DNA from: an uncultured Bacteroidales bacterium
GTDB lineage: Bacteria; Bacteroidota; Bacteroidia; Bacteroidales; Bacteroidaceae
Direction: 5' to 3'
Length of the DNA: 64,000 nt
Assembly (NCBI GenBank): GCA_902799685.1
Contig: CADCBO010000003.1
Coordinates: forward strand, 124,001 to 188,000
How positions within the stretch are numbered: the stretch's first letter is position 1; each line of letters begins with the position of its first letter. The notes under the pieces are model-generated. The model made no database searches. It saw only the letters and a list, made by a program, of their open reading frames with translations, and had not been told where the DNA came from. Positions 17,901-24,932 of this stretch are shown in pieces. The position numbers and the translations under genes were made by a program.

Positions 17901-18214
17901 CATTCCTCAAGGGTAACAAGGCCAGCTTGTCACTCGCAGCATACGATATCCTGCATCAGCGCAGTACTGTGAACCGTTCTATGAGCGCTACTTCACGTAC
18001 TGATACTGAGAACAAGACTATCACCAGCTACTTCATGGCAACCCTTACTTACCGTCTGTCATTGTTCGGTGACCGCAGCGCTCGTCAGAGCATGCGTGGC
18101 ATGGGCGGCTTCGGCGGCGGTATGGGCGGCTTCGGCGGCGGCATGGGCGGCTTCGGCGGCGGCATGGGCGGCGGTATGCCCATGGGCGGCGGCTTCGGCG
18201 GCGGCATGTTCTAA
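14978..18214 (+). CDS. TonB-dependent-receptor-like outer-membrane barrel with Gly/Met-rich repeats
   Basis: A 1078-residue outer-membrane protein. The signal peptide is MKRISILLALLVTSASALLAQ. Residues 25-105 form a carboxypeptidase-regulatory-like beta domain, followed by a plug-like segment (LIRKLPGVQIGSDGSITVNG, then ILVNGKEFF) typical of the OMP_b-brl_3 group (PF14905), and a long barrel rich in alternating aromatic strands. Two low-complexity segments stand out: about residues 288-326 and the C-terminal 36 residues, built from GGMGGFGG units. The second replaces the usual aromatic barrel terminus. Neighbours give no clear substrate. Followed by a good terminator, so probably monocistronic. 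Confidence 0.85.
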   Translation: MKRISILLALLVTSASALLAQDLSVKGSVYDFDSGEAMFPANVQIFQISGTDSIFIGGSQTDENGAFTVGNLKPGNYVARASYVGYENSDKNFSLRSGSGVTDLGKITMRGGQTLDEVAVNAVVAKVQMINDTVMFNSAAFKLPEGASVEDLIRKLPGVQIGSDGSITVNGKSVSRILVNGKEFFANDTQAALTQLTADMIEKVKAYEKQSDLARQTGIDDGEEETVLDLQVKKGMAKGWFGNLQLGGGRPLQSEGFDANTLYQIQASLNRFDEDKQFTVTGSASQSSGGMGGFGGMRMGGGVGMGMGGMGMGGGFGGMAGGGGGVSKSYSGGANFALNLGKEISSDNYQYEVGGSISWSHSDNTSSSKSSGENFYATSNMPGVVDHTWNNRVGENGSGSNSLSGQMRIEWNKDNYTSLLFQPQFSYSKSDSWNESKSRTFKADPYKFIKDPLAGDYANYTLDTAAVGASIYSSKAEIPSKYGDFIAEINIDPASLDPEGDLIDSLTSMYLESIWNIQNSKTKSVSTSTSASGNLQFVRRFGNRGRNVSVRGTYNVSKSNSEQYSRSDQMSHNYIMATQSYKKQDTLLNRYNDNPSDRQTFSVQATYSEPISTGTYLQFSYQFQYSAQNSDRATYNMDDALAMTWGNPDWIYEDNQLHRDEKLSTNSFYYNYDQTAQIQFRKNATDQSYNFTVGLSILPQYSKMNYSGMGVTDTILSRTVFNWTPTVQFRYRVTRQEQINIRYNGRSSQPSMQQLLDITDDTDPFRVSSGNPGLKPTFNNQLSIGYQKYNPVNMSSFNINTSISNTLRQIQNRTDLMANGGTWSKPENMDGFWSNWNANASIMYNYTFPDDRYSINTNTSGNFSHQESWAQIMGGNSQLRKSNTTGANESLSAEYRDDYLTVSLDGSLRYSHSTNDLQPDRNMDTYDFSYGTSVMAYIPWRNMRLGSDLNMNSRRGYDEGMNTNELIWNASLSFSFLKGNKASLSLAAYDILHQRSTVNRSMSATSRTDTENKTITSYFMATLTYRLSLFGDRSARQSMRGMGGFGGGMGGFGGGMGGFGGGMGGGMPMGGGFGGGMF
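15841..15954 (+). repeat. internal Gly/Met-rich coding repeat of the barrel gene
   Basis: About 38 codons of irregular GGC-ATG-GGC and GGC-TTC-GGC units encode Gly, Met and Phe only, with a few Arg and Val. The segment lies between plug and barrel, where an extended linker or loop would be exposed. Confidence 0.85.
18098..18211 (+). repeat. C-terminal GGMGGFGG coding repeat of the barrel gene
   Basis: Near-identical tandem units encoding MGGFGGG repeat about four times at the very end of the gene. The DNA repeats are close to exact, so length variation by slippage or recombination is expected. The same DNA words occur at 25800-25923 in another gene. Confidence 0.9.
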
Positions 18215-18235
18215 GCCAAACAACCAATACTTACA

Positions 18236-18272
18236 AATCAGGGAATCCGTCATAGGGTTCCCTGATTTTTTT
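18236..18272 (+). terminator. intrinsic terminator of the barrel gene
   Basis: AATCAGGGAA pairs with TTCCCTGATT and is followed by a run of seven T, about 20 bases after the stop at 18214. Confidence 0.9.
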
Positions 18273-18310
18273 GTAAGTTTGCATAAAATAGTTTTTCCAA
18301 TAATAACGAA

Positions 18311-19531
18311 ATGAAAAAAGAACAGGTTAATCTTAGCTTGGAAGAGATCTCTTTTGCTCTTGCCCAAGCGGACAAGGGGCGAATGAGCCCGGAACTGTCA
18401 CCTAAGGACAGAGAGATTATGGAACAGGCTTGTGTGACATTGCGTGAGGCAGAACGTCAAGCCATAGTGAATGTTGAGACTGGTCTTGTTGAGCGGTTCC
18501 GAGAGAGTGCGGACGGAATCAAGCTGCAATCCAAGAACATCAGGTCTTTGGTTGCCAGGCTAAACAGGATTCCCAAATCATTGGACATTACAGAAAGCGT
18601 TATCAAGGAGTGCATCAAGGTGCTCAAGGCTGTTGCCTTGTGGTGTACCATGTTTTTTATGCTGTTTTATTTGAGCGGTTGTGCATCCATGAGCAAGGCG
18701 CAGCTGAAGCGTGTCAATTCTCTTGCCGTGGTCAGTGACTCGGCGGTTTGCGGACCGGGCAGCGTGTTCAGGATTCTTGATGACGTGCGCACGGACCGCG
18801 GACTTATGTATGTAGCTTCACTGCAGAGTGCCGATGCGCGCATAAGTGAACTGAACGGTTTGGCTTTGGCGCGTCAGGAACAGTCCCGCCTGGCCGACAA
18901 GGCCGATGTCTGCATCAGTATTCTGGATAGTTACATTCGTGCTTTGCGTTCGGCCAGCAGTGATTCACGCTGGAAACAGAACGGAATCGAATTGCGTGGG
19001 ATAGGGCGTAATATGGATTCATTGGCCATTGCCTACAACAAGCTTGACTGGGGTATATTGTATGAGCCTGGTATAGCACGGCAGATAGGCAAGACAAGCG
19101 GATACTTGGCTGAGCAGTACGGCAAGCGGAGACAGTACCGTATTGTCAAGGCAATAGTGGAACAGGGTGATTCTCTTGTAGAAGCATGCTGCAAGTCTCT
19201 TGTGGCAGGACTCAAATCAAGTGAGTTCAAAGGGTTGATAGACAATGAACAAAGCGGACTTGAGAACAATTACCGGGCCTATCTCAATTCCCTGCAACTT
19301 ACAGGTGTCACCCCGGCACTTGAGTTTGACCGTCTTTATCTGGATAACCGCATCCGCATTGAGACTGCACGCACCATGAACAAGCATTGCATCTCAATGC
19401 TTCAGAGTTTCCGTCGTGCCCATGCCGCACTGCTAAAGGAACTTGACAATCCCAGGACTTACAGCGAACTGTCCGACGAACTCTTTGAGCTGAACCGCCA
19501 AGTACAGGCTCTTTCAGAGTTGGTATGGTAA
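18311..19531 (+). CDS. hypothetical protein with a lipoprotein-like signal buried at residues 108-126
   Basis: I do not recognise the family. The 406-residue frame begins MKKEQVNLSLEEISFALAQA, an amphipathic helical region without a signal. At residues 108-124 it has a hydrophobic stretch ending FYLSGCAS, a textbook lipobox. The rest (125-406) is helical, rich in Leu, Arg and Ala, likely coiled-coil. Met114 (base 18650) could start a separate lipoprotein, MFFMLFYLSGC. So either two ancestral genes, a cytosolic protein and a lipoprotein, are fused, or this is one protein with an internal membrane segment, or two products arise from one message. A terminator lies just upstream, so it has its own promoter. 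The 107 bases to the next gene hold only promoter-like sequence. Confidence 0.6.
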   Translation: MKKEQVNLSLEEISFALAQADKGRMSPELSPKDREIMEQACVTLREAERQAIVNVETGLVERFRESADGIKLQSKNIRSLVARLNRIPKSLDITESVIKECIKVLKAVALWCTMFFMLFYLSGCASMSKAQLKRVNSLAVVSDSAVCGPGSVFRILDDVRTDRGLMYVASLQSADARISELNGLALARQEQSRLADKADVCISILDSYIRALRSASSDSRWKQNGIELRGIGRNMDSLAIAYNKLDWGILYEPGIARQIGKTSGYLAEQYGKRRQYRIVKAIVEQGDSLVEACCKSLVAGLKSSEFKGLIDNEQSGLENNYRAYLNSLQLTGVTPALEFDRLYLDNRIRIETARTMNKHCISMLQSFRRAHAALLKELDNPRTYSELSDELFELNRQVQALSELVW

Positions 19532-19568
19532 TAACCTGCAGAGTGGCAGTACAAGGAAAAAGGAAAAC

Positions 19569-19619
19569 TCAATACATATTTGTGAGTATTGATAATATTT
19601 CTTTTTCAATGTAATTTTG
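19569..19619 (+). promoter_or_regulatory. feoAB promoter with possible operator
   Basis: TAATTTTG at 19612-19619 fits the -7 consensus; ATTG at 19588-19591, 20 bases upstream, may be the -33 element. An inverted repeat TCAATAC (19569-19575) and GTATTGA (19586-19592) overlaps the -33 element and could bind an iron-responsive regulator. That binding is inference. Confidence 0.45.
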
Positions 19620-19638
19620 CGGGCAAAATGAGCAGGGT

Positions 19639-21996
19639 ATGACTCTTAAGGAACTTAAGATTGGTGAGAGCGCCGTTGTTGCGGCAGTTGGTGGTGAGGG
19701 TGCGCTACGTCAGCATTTCCTTGATATGGGATTGTTGCCGGGCGTTGAGGTCAGGTTGCTCAAGTTTGCTCCTATGGGCGATCCCATGGAGCTTCTTGTG
19801 CGCGGATATACTCTTTCTTTGCGTCTTGAAGAAGCAGCACGGATTACTGTTAACGCACCGGATGTCAGCCAAAGCCCGCTCGACCCCAAGGGGAACTTTG
19901 ACAATTTTGGCTATAACCTGACTCTGCACGAGCATAACTCGCATCCCGGATTGGGTGAGTCGGGCAAATATCATGACCCTACTCACGAACAGCCGCTTCC
20001 TAAGGGTACAACGCTGCGATTCGCACTTGCCGGCCAGCAGAACTGCGGCAAGACAACCTTATTCAATCAGCTTACGGGTTCTAACCAGCACGTGGGTAAT
20101 TTCCCGGGTGTGACGGTGGACCGCAAGGACGGACAGATTAAGGGACACCCCGAAACACGGGTTACGGATTTACCGGGAATATACTCGCTGTCTCCATATA
20201 CGCAGGAGGAGACCGTATCACGCCGTTTCATACTTGATGAGAAACCAAACTGCATCATCAATATAGTTGATGCCACCAACATAGAACGTAACTTATATCT
20301 TACGGTTCAGCTTATGGAACTGGGCGTTCCTATGGTGCTGGCTCTCAATATGATGGATGAGCTGACTGGTAATGGCGGTTCGGTACGCGTGAATGAGATG
20401 GAGCGAATCCTGGGCATTCCGGTCATTCCCATATCGGCAGCTAAGGGTGAGGGTATCCAGGAGCTTGTGGAGCATGCCATCCATGTGGCAGAGTTCCAGG
20501 AGGTTCCGGCCCGTACCGATTTCTGTACCAAGGATGATCACGGAGGCGCGGTACACCGCTGCCTGCACAGCATAATGCATCTGGTGGAGGATCATACTGA
20601 GCGTGCCGGCATACCCGCACGATTTGCCGCCGGAAAGCTTGTGGAGGGCGATACAACCGTGCTTGATGCCCTACAGCTGTCACAGAACGAGAAGGAGATG
20701 ATGGAACACATCATCCTGCAGATGGAGGAGGAGCGTGGAATGGACCGCTCTGCCGCCATTGCCGATATGCGTTTCTCATTCATAGAACGCCTTTGCGCAC
20801 AGACAGTGGTTAAACCCCGCAAGAGTCGCGAATACATACGCAGCAAGCGGATTGACCGCGTACTTACAGGCCGCTGGACTGCAATACCCATTTTTATTGT
20901 TGTGATGTGCCTGGTGATTTGGCTCACCATTGACGTGCTGGGCGCTCCGCTTCAGGACTGGCTTGATCAGGGAATCCAGTGGCTGGCAGGCATCTGCGTG
21001 GCAGGTCTTGAAAAGGCCGATGTGAGTCCCGCGATAGTATCGCTTATTGAGGATGGCATATTTGGCGGCGTAGGAAGCGTGCTGAGCTTTGTGCCTATCA
21101 TCATTATCCTGTTCTTCTTCCTTAGCCTCATTGAGGACAGCGGTTACATGGCCCGTATAGCATTCGTGACCGATAAACTGCTGCGTAAGCTGGGATTGTC
21201 AGGCCGCTCAATTGTGCCGCTGCTTATCGGATTCGGTTGCTCTGTACCCGCTGTGATGGCTACCCGTACGTTGCCATCGGCCCGAGACCGCAAATTGACC
21301 ATTCTGCTTACTCCGTTCATGAGCTGTAGTGCCAAGATACCCATATACGGCTTCTTTACCAATGCGTTCTTTCCCGGACACGGCGGTCTGATTCTGGCCG
21401 GTCTGTACCTGCTCTCCATACTTGTTGGTGTGCTTGTGGCGCTGGTTACAAAACTGTTCCGCAAGAACTATGTGGCTGCACCGTTTGTGATGGAGCTGCC
21501 TAACTACCGCATGCCGGGACTCAAGAACGTGAGCCACCTGCTGTGGGACAAGACCAAAGACTTTGTACAGCGTGCATTCACGGTAATTTTTGTTGCCACT
21601 ATCATAATCTGGCTGTTGCAGACGTTTGATTTCCGGTTCAATATGGTGGATAACGGCGAGGGGAGCATGATGGCCTGGGTTGCCGGAGTGCTGGAGCCGC
21701 TATTCCGTCCGCTGGGCCTTGGCGATTGGCGCATTGTGACATCGTTTGTAAGCGGTTTCCTGGCAAAGGAGAGCGTGGTTGCAACGATGGAAGTGCTGGG
21801 CGTAACCGGTTCACTCACGGTAGTTACGGCTGTTCCGATGCTCATTTTCAGCCTGCTCTACACACCGTGCGTTGCCGCAATCAGCAGCATCCGCCGCGAA
21901 CTTGGTGACAAGTGGGCAATCTATGTTGTAATATTCCAGTGCGTCATTGCCTGGGTAGTTTCCTGGCTAGGTTATTTAATTGCTCAAGCCCTATGA
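19639..21996 (+). CDS. feoB: ferrous iron transporter, FeoA-FeoB fusion
   Basis: A 785-residue inner-membrane Fe(II) importer. Residues 1-75 are a FeoA SH3-like domain (LRQHFLDMGLLPGVEVRL). After a 45-residue His-rich linker comes the FeoB GTPase domain with G1 at AGQQNCGKTTLFNQ (131-144), switch GNFPGVTVDRK, G3 DLPGIYSL and G4-like LNMMDE, then the FeoB helical domain and the membrane region with two Gate motifs and the FeoB core (SGYMARIAF, GFGCSVPAVMATRT). FeoA-FeoB fusions are usual in Bacteroidota. The classical GNPNCGKT is GQQNCGKT here. Its stop overlaps the start of a Cys-rich partner gene. Confidence 0.96.
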   Translation: MTLKELKIGESAVVAAVGGEGALRQHFLDMGLLPGVEVRLLKFAPMGDPMELLVRGYTLSLRLEEAARITVNAPDVSQSPLDPKGNFDNFGYNLTLHEHNSHPGLGESGKYHDPTHEQPLPKGTTLRFALAGQQNCGKTTLFNQLTGSNQHVGNFPGVTVDRKDGQIKGHPETRVTDLPGIYSLSPYTQEETVSRRFILDEKPNCIINIVDATNIERNLYLTVQLMELGVPMVLALNMMDELTGNGGSVRVNEMERILGIPVIPISAAKGEGIQELVEHAIHVAEFQEVPARTDFCTKDDHGGAVHRCLHSIMHLVEDHTERAGIPARFAAGKLVEGDTTVLDALQLSQNEKEMMEHIILQMEEERGMDRSAAIADMRFSFIERLCAQTVVKPRKSREYIRSKRIDRVLTGRWTAIPIFIVVMCLVIWLTIDVLGAPLQDWLDQGIQWLAGICVAGLEKADVSPAIVSLIEDGIFGGVGSVLSFVPIIIILFFFLSLIEDSGYMARIAFVTDKLLRKLGLSGRSIVPLLIGFGCSVPAVMATRTLPSARDRKLTILLTPFMSCSAKIPIYGFFTNAFFPGHGGLILAGLYLLSILVGVLVALVTKLFRKNYVAAPFVMELPNYRMPGLKNVSHLLWDKTKDFVQRAFTVIFVATIIIWLLQTFDFRFNMVDNGEGSMMAWVAGVLEPLFRPLGLGDWRIVTSFVSGFLAKESVVATMEVLGVTGSLTVVTAVPMLIFSLLYTPCVAAISSIRRELGDKWAIYVVIFQCVIAWVVSWLGYLIAQAL

Positions 21997-22133
21997 ACAC
22001 ATCATCAATCATAGCAATCATTGCCGTAACAGGCTTGGTCATAGTCGCAGTCATCGGCGCCATAAACAAACGCAAAAAGGGCAACTCCTGCTGTGGCTGC
22101 GCAATGAAAGACTGCTGCAGTAAAGCCCGCTGA
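21993..22133 (+). CDS. FeoB-associated Cys-rich membrane protein
   Basis: A 46-residue protein starting at the ATG inside ATGA, overlapping the feoB stop, so the two are translationally coupled. It has one N-terminal membrane helix (SSIIAIIAVTGLVIVAVIGAI) followed by KKGNSCCGCAMKDCCSK, five cysteines suited to metal binding. This matches the FeoB-associated Cys-rich family and may accept iron from the channel. An upstream in-frame start at 21912 lies wholly within feoB and is rejected. The stop TGA (22131-22133) lies inside the left arm of the structured element beginning at 22129. Confidence 0.88.
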   Translation: MNTSSIIAIIAVTGLVIVAVIGAINKRKKGNSCCGCAMKDCCSKAR

Positions 22134-22339
22134 ACGCAATAGAAAAAATTTAGGGTATTGACGTCAAAACTACGCGCTAAAGCGCTATCCCTCCCATCCC
22201 CAATAAGACGCTCTGAAAGACGTGAACAAGTTCCCATCTTCCAGAGCATCTTCTTAGGCACGGGCCCCTCCCTCTGACGCGCCGAGGGTGGCGACGGTTT
22301 TGCCTGCCAATACCCTAAATTTTTTCTACTGCGTTCAGC
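22129..22339. repeat. multi-hairpin element, copy A
   Basis: A 211-base unit bounded by 32-base inverted arms (22129-22160 and 22308-22339) with a single mismatch. Inside are a hairpin GCGCTAAAGCGC (22174-22185), a longer stem around GCTCTG...CAGAGC (22210-22247), and a CCCTC...GAGGG stem (22270-22288). Between them are segments TTGACGTCAAAACTAC, CTATCCCTCCCA, CGGGCCCCTCCC and GGTTTTGCCTGCCAATA that recur in copy B in the reverse orientation. Candidate structured RNA or non-autonomous mobile element. Confidence 0.75.
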
Positions 22340-22342
22340 TCA

Positions 22343-22368
22343 TGCAAAAGGGACAGTTCCCTTTTGCA
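22343..22368. repeat. REP-like palindrome between the two multi-hairpin units
   Basis: TGCAAAAGGGA pairs perfectly with TCCCTTTTGCA around a CAGT loop. The AAAAGGGACAG core matches the palindromes at 1550, 23972 and 61091. Confidence 0.8.
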
Positions 22369-22391
22369 CAAAAAATGCTAATACGCACTGA

Positions 22392-22523
22392 GAACTTTTT
22401 GGGGGTATTGGCAGGCAAAACCATCGACGCCCGTGTCGCTGTGAACGGGAGGGGCCCGCTCCGAAGGAGTGGGAGGGATAGGCCGAAGGCCGTAGTTTTG
22501 ACGTCAATACCCCCAAAAAGTTC
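22392..22523. repeat. multi-hairpin element, copy B (inverted relative to copy A)
   Basis: A 132-base unit with perfect 19-base arms (22392-22410 and 22505-22523). Read on the minus strand it repeats the joining segments of copy A in the same order, with different but complementary stems: GGCC-TTC-GGCC for hairpin 1, CTCC-TTC-GGAG for hairpin 2, CCCGT...ACGGG for hairpin 3. It ends 17 bases before the stop of the aminopeptidase P gene. Confidence 0.75.
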
Positions 22524-22539
22524 GGGGTTTCCATATAGA

Positions 22540-23931
22540 CTAACTCATAAATTCCTCTACGTCATCTGGATGGTAGGGGATGATGTCGGCACCCAGGACG
22601 CGGCAGCCTGTGGGGGTGATTAGGATGTCGTCCTCAAGGCGGATGCCGCCGAAGTCGCGGTACTTTTCTATTGCATCGTAGTTGAGGAAGTCGGTGTGCA
22701 TGTGCTCGGCCTTCCATTTGTCGATTAGGGCGGGGATGAAGTAGATGCCGGGCTCATCGGTCATTACGAAACCGGGCTGGAGGCGGCGGCCGCATCTTAG
22801 ACAATTTGTACCAAACTGTTCCGAGGGTCTTACCTCATCGTCAAAGCCTACGTAGATCTGGCCAAGGCCTTCCATATCATGCACGTCCATGCCCATCATG
22901 TGGCCCAAGCCGTGCTGCAGGAACATGGCGTGCGCTCCGGCGGCGACGGCGTCATCAGTATTGCCCTTCATCAGGCCCAGGTCCTTGAGACGGTCGGTCA
23001 TGAGGCGGCAGACATCCAGGTGCATGTCCATCCACTTGTAATCGGGACGGGCTTTTTCTATCACCAGGTCGTGGCAGGCCTCGACAATTGAGTAAATATC
23101 GCGCTGCTTTTGAGTAAATTTACCGCTGATGGGTAGGGTGCGGGTGTTGTCGCTGCAATAGTTGTTCACGGTCTCGGCACCGGCATCAACCAAAAGCAGA
23201 CGGCCGGGCTCAAGCGGCTTCAAAGATGGGTCACCGTGGAATATCTCACCATGCATGGAGACAATGCTGCTGAACGATACTTTGGCGCCGTATGACATGG
23301 CGATTCCTTCCATGGCTCCTCCAATTGATTTCTCGGTCACGCATGGTTTGCAGAGCTTCATGGCTGTGGTGTGCATCTTGTAGCCGATGGCCATGGCACG
23401 CTCAATCTCAGCGATTTCGGCATCGGACTTGATGGAGCGCATATCGACCACTGCCTTTATGAGTTTGACCGATGCAGCGGCGCGGGTTTTCAAAGGGTGG
23501 ATGCCCAGCATATCGGACAACAGGATCATATGGTCGTGGCGGTAGGGCGGGAGGAAATGGACTTCACGGCCAGCTTTCCTGGCATCGGCCACCATTTCAT
23601 TAAGTTTGCCGAACGGGGCGCTGTTGCTGATTCCGCATTCCGCAGCCAGATCGGCCACAGAAGGGACGAATCCGGTCCAGATAATGTCCTCAATATCAAT
23701 GTTGTCGCCCAGAAGCCATTCCTGACCGCTGTCAGCATCGATCACTAGGGCCAGGGTGTCGCGGTCCTGGCCGGTGAAGTACAGGAACGAGCTGTCCTGA
23801 CGGAAGGTGTAGCCGTTGGCGGGATAGTTGCACGGGGCGTTGTTGTTACCAAGCAGGACAATCAGTCCGCTGCCCACTTTATCTCTCAGTTCAGCACGGC
23901 GGCTGGAATAGGTTAGTTTATCGAATAACAT
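22540..23931 (-). CDS. Xaa-Pro aminopeptidase (aminopeptidase P, M24B)
   Basis: A 463-residue cytoplasmic metallopeptidase that removes N-terminal residues preceding proline. The N-terminal creatinase-like domain (GLIVLLGNNNAPCNYPANGY, then FRQDSSFLYFTG) is followed by the pita-bread domain with metal ligands in LLVDAGAETVNNYCSDNTRT, the His of HGLGHMMGMDVHD, and Glu of MTDEPGIY and GGIRLEDDILIT. Length is normal. A candidate -7 box, TATCTTTA, lies at 23957-23950 on the minus strand. Separated from the divergent gene by a long palindrome. Confidence 0.94.
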   Translation of the reverse strand: MLFDKLTYSSRRAELRDKVGSGLIVLLGNNNAPCNYPANGYTFRQDSSFLYFTGQDRDTLALVIDADSGQEWLLGDNIDIEDIIWTGFVPSVADLAAECGISNSAPFGKLNEMVADARKAGREVHFLPPYRHDHMILLSDMLGIHPLKTRAAASVKLIKAVVDMRSIKSDAEIAEIERAMAIGYKMHTTAMKLCKPCVTEKSIGGAMEGIAMSYGAKVSFSSIVSMHGEIFHGDPSLKPLEPGRLLLVDAGAETVNNYCSDNTRTLPISGKFTQKQRDIYSIVEACHDLVIEKARPDYKWMDMHLDVCRLMTDRLKDLGLMKGNTDDAVAAGAHAMFLQHGLGHMMGMDVHDMEGLGQIYVGFDDEVRPSEQFGTNCLRCGRRLQPGFVMTDEPGIYFIPALIDKWKAEHMHTDFLNYDAIEKYRDFGGIRLEDDILITPTGCRVLGADIIPYHPDDVEEFMS

Positions 23932-23971
23932 AGATAATTAAGTTTTTTGTAAAGATACGCAGAATTTCTGG

Positions 23972-24058
23972 AAAAATGGTGCCAAAGGGGACGGTTCTTT
24001 TTGGCCCCTTTTTCTAAAAATGAGGCCAAAAAGAACCGTCCCCTTTGGCACCATTTTT
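23972..24058. repeat. long perfect inverted repeat built from two REP-like units
   Basis: A perfect 35-base arm at 23972-24006 is inverted at 24024-24058 around a 17-base spacer. Each arm carries the word CCAAAGGGGACGGTTC of the REP-like class found elsewhere in the window. It lies between divergent genes, so its role as a terminator is doubtful. It sits directly upstream of the plus-strand -7 box at 24059. Confidence 0.88.
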
Positions 24059-24066
24059 TAACTTTG
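24059..24066 (+). promoter_or_regulatory. -7 box for the DUF3108-like gene
   Basis: TAACTTTG followed by C matches the Bacteroidota -7 consensus, about 29 bases before the start at 24095. The region where -33 should lie is the right arm of the inverted repeat, so the element may supply or replace the upstream promoter part. Confidence 0.55.
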
Positions 24067-24094
24067 CGTGGTTTTTTGAATCTTATATACAGAA

Positions 24095-24862
24095 ATGATA
24101 AACAATACGATTATGAAAAGGATTTCAACAATGATATTGGTCCTGGCAACTACAGTGGTTGCAATGGGCCAGAATAACTGGAAGGACGAGAATCTGAGAT
24201 ATGGTATGTATCTGGGTCCTATCAAGGCCGGTGAGGCGGAACTCATAACCAGGAATGTGACATATAAGGGGGAGAAAGCGGTACAGATGGACCTGATAGC
24301 AAGGACCACAAGCGCAGCCGAGAAGATATTTAGCCTGAACGATACGCTTACCACCATTGTAAGGCCCGATGATTCATCACCCGTTTATTTCCAGAAGCAT
24401 TGCTTTGAGGGCGATGACATAGTACGTGAAAAGGTGAACTTCAGTAAGGATTCCAATGGCAAGTGCGTGGCTGAGATGACCAAATACTACAAGGACGGAC
24501 ACGTGAGGGAGGTTACTGAGACAAGCAATACTCTGGTGTATGACATGGTCAGCGTTGTGGGATTTGCCCGCACAATAGATACCAAGGATCTAAAGAAGGG
24601 ACAGCGCATGAACTTCAAGCTGGTCGATGCCTGTGACATTCTTGAAGAGTCACTTATATTCCAAGGCTGGGAGACACTGAAGATATCTGGCAGAAAATAC
24701 AACTGCATGATGTTCAAGCTTGTGGAACCGTATGAGGAGAAGGGAAAGAAGAAAGACCGCGAGATACTGAACATCTATGTTTGCGATGATGAAGCCCGCA
24801 CCATAGTCCAGATGGATATCAAGTTCAAGGTGGGTACAGCCAAGGCTAAAATAATAATCTGA
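24095..24862 (+). CDS. exported DUF3108-like protein
   Basis: A 255-residue periplasmic or outer-membrane-associated protein. The signal peptide is MKRISTMILVLATTVVAMGQ if translation starts at 24113; ATG at 24095 adds six residues. The body has the DUF3108 style of an all-beta fold: an early LRYGMYLGPIKAGEAEL, repeated strand pairs, and a C-terminal GWETLKISGRKYNCMMF followed by IYVCDDEARTIVQMDIKFKVG. Function is unknown for the family; a role in envelope lipid or polysaccharide handling is sometimes supposed. The next gene, 70 bases downstream, encodes another small exported beta protein. Confidence 0.75.
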   Translation: MINNTIMKRISTMILVLATTVVAMGQNNWKDENLRYGMYLGPIKAGEAELITRNVTYKGEKAVQMDLIARTTSAAEKIFSLNDTLTTIVRPDDSSPVYFQKHCFEGDDIVREKVNFSKDSNGKCVAEMTKYYKDGHVREVTETSNTLVYDMVSVVGFARTIDTKDLKKGQRMNFKLVDACDILEESLIFQGWETLKISGRKYNCMMFKLVEPYEEKGKKKDREILNIYVCDDEARTIVQMDIKFKVGTAKAKIII

Positions 24863-24932
24863 TTTGATTTAACTTTCCTGTCTAAACCATATAATGTTAG
24901 AAAGAATCAAATTATAAACCTTTAAACTATAA

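Noticed and set aside
18045..18367. Minus-strand Arg/Ala/His-rich frames over the end of the barrel gene
   Set aside because: They are antisense readings of GGC repeat codons.
21912..21992. Upstream start for the Cys-rich FeoB-associated protein
   Set aside because: It lies entirely within feoB; the ATGA overlap at 21993 gives the expected 46-residue form with membrane helix.
22129..22523. Group II intron or tRNA-like gene in the structured spacer
   Set aside because: No domain V or EBS/IBS pattern, no reverse transcriptase frame and no tRNA cloverleaf could be seen.
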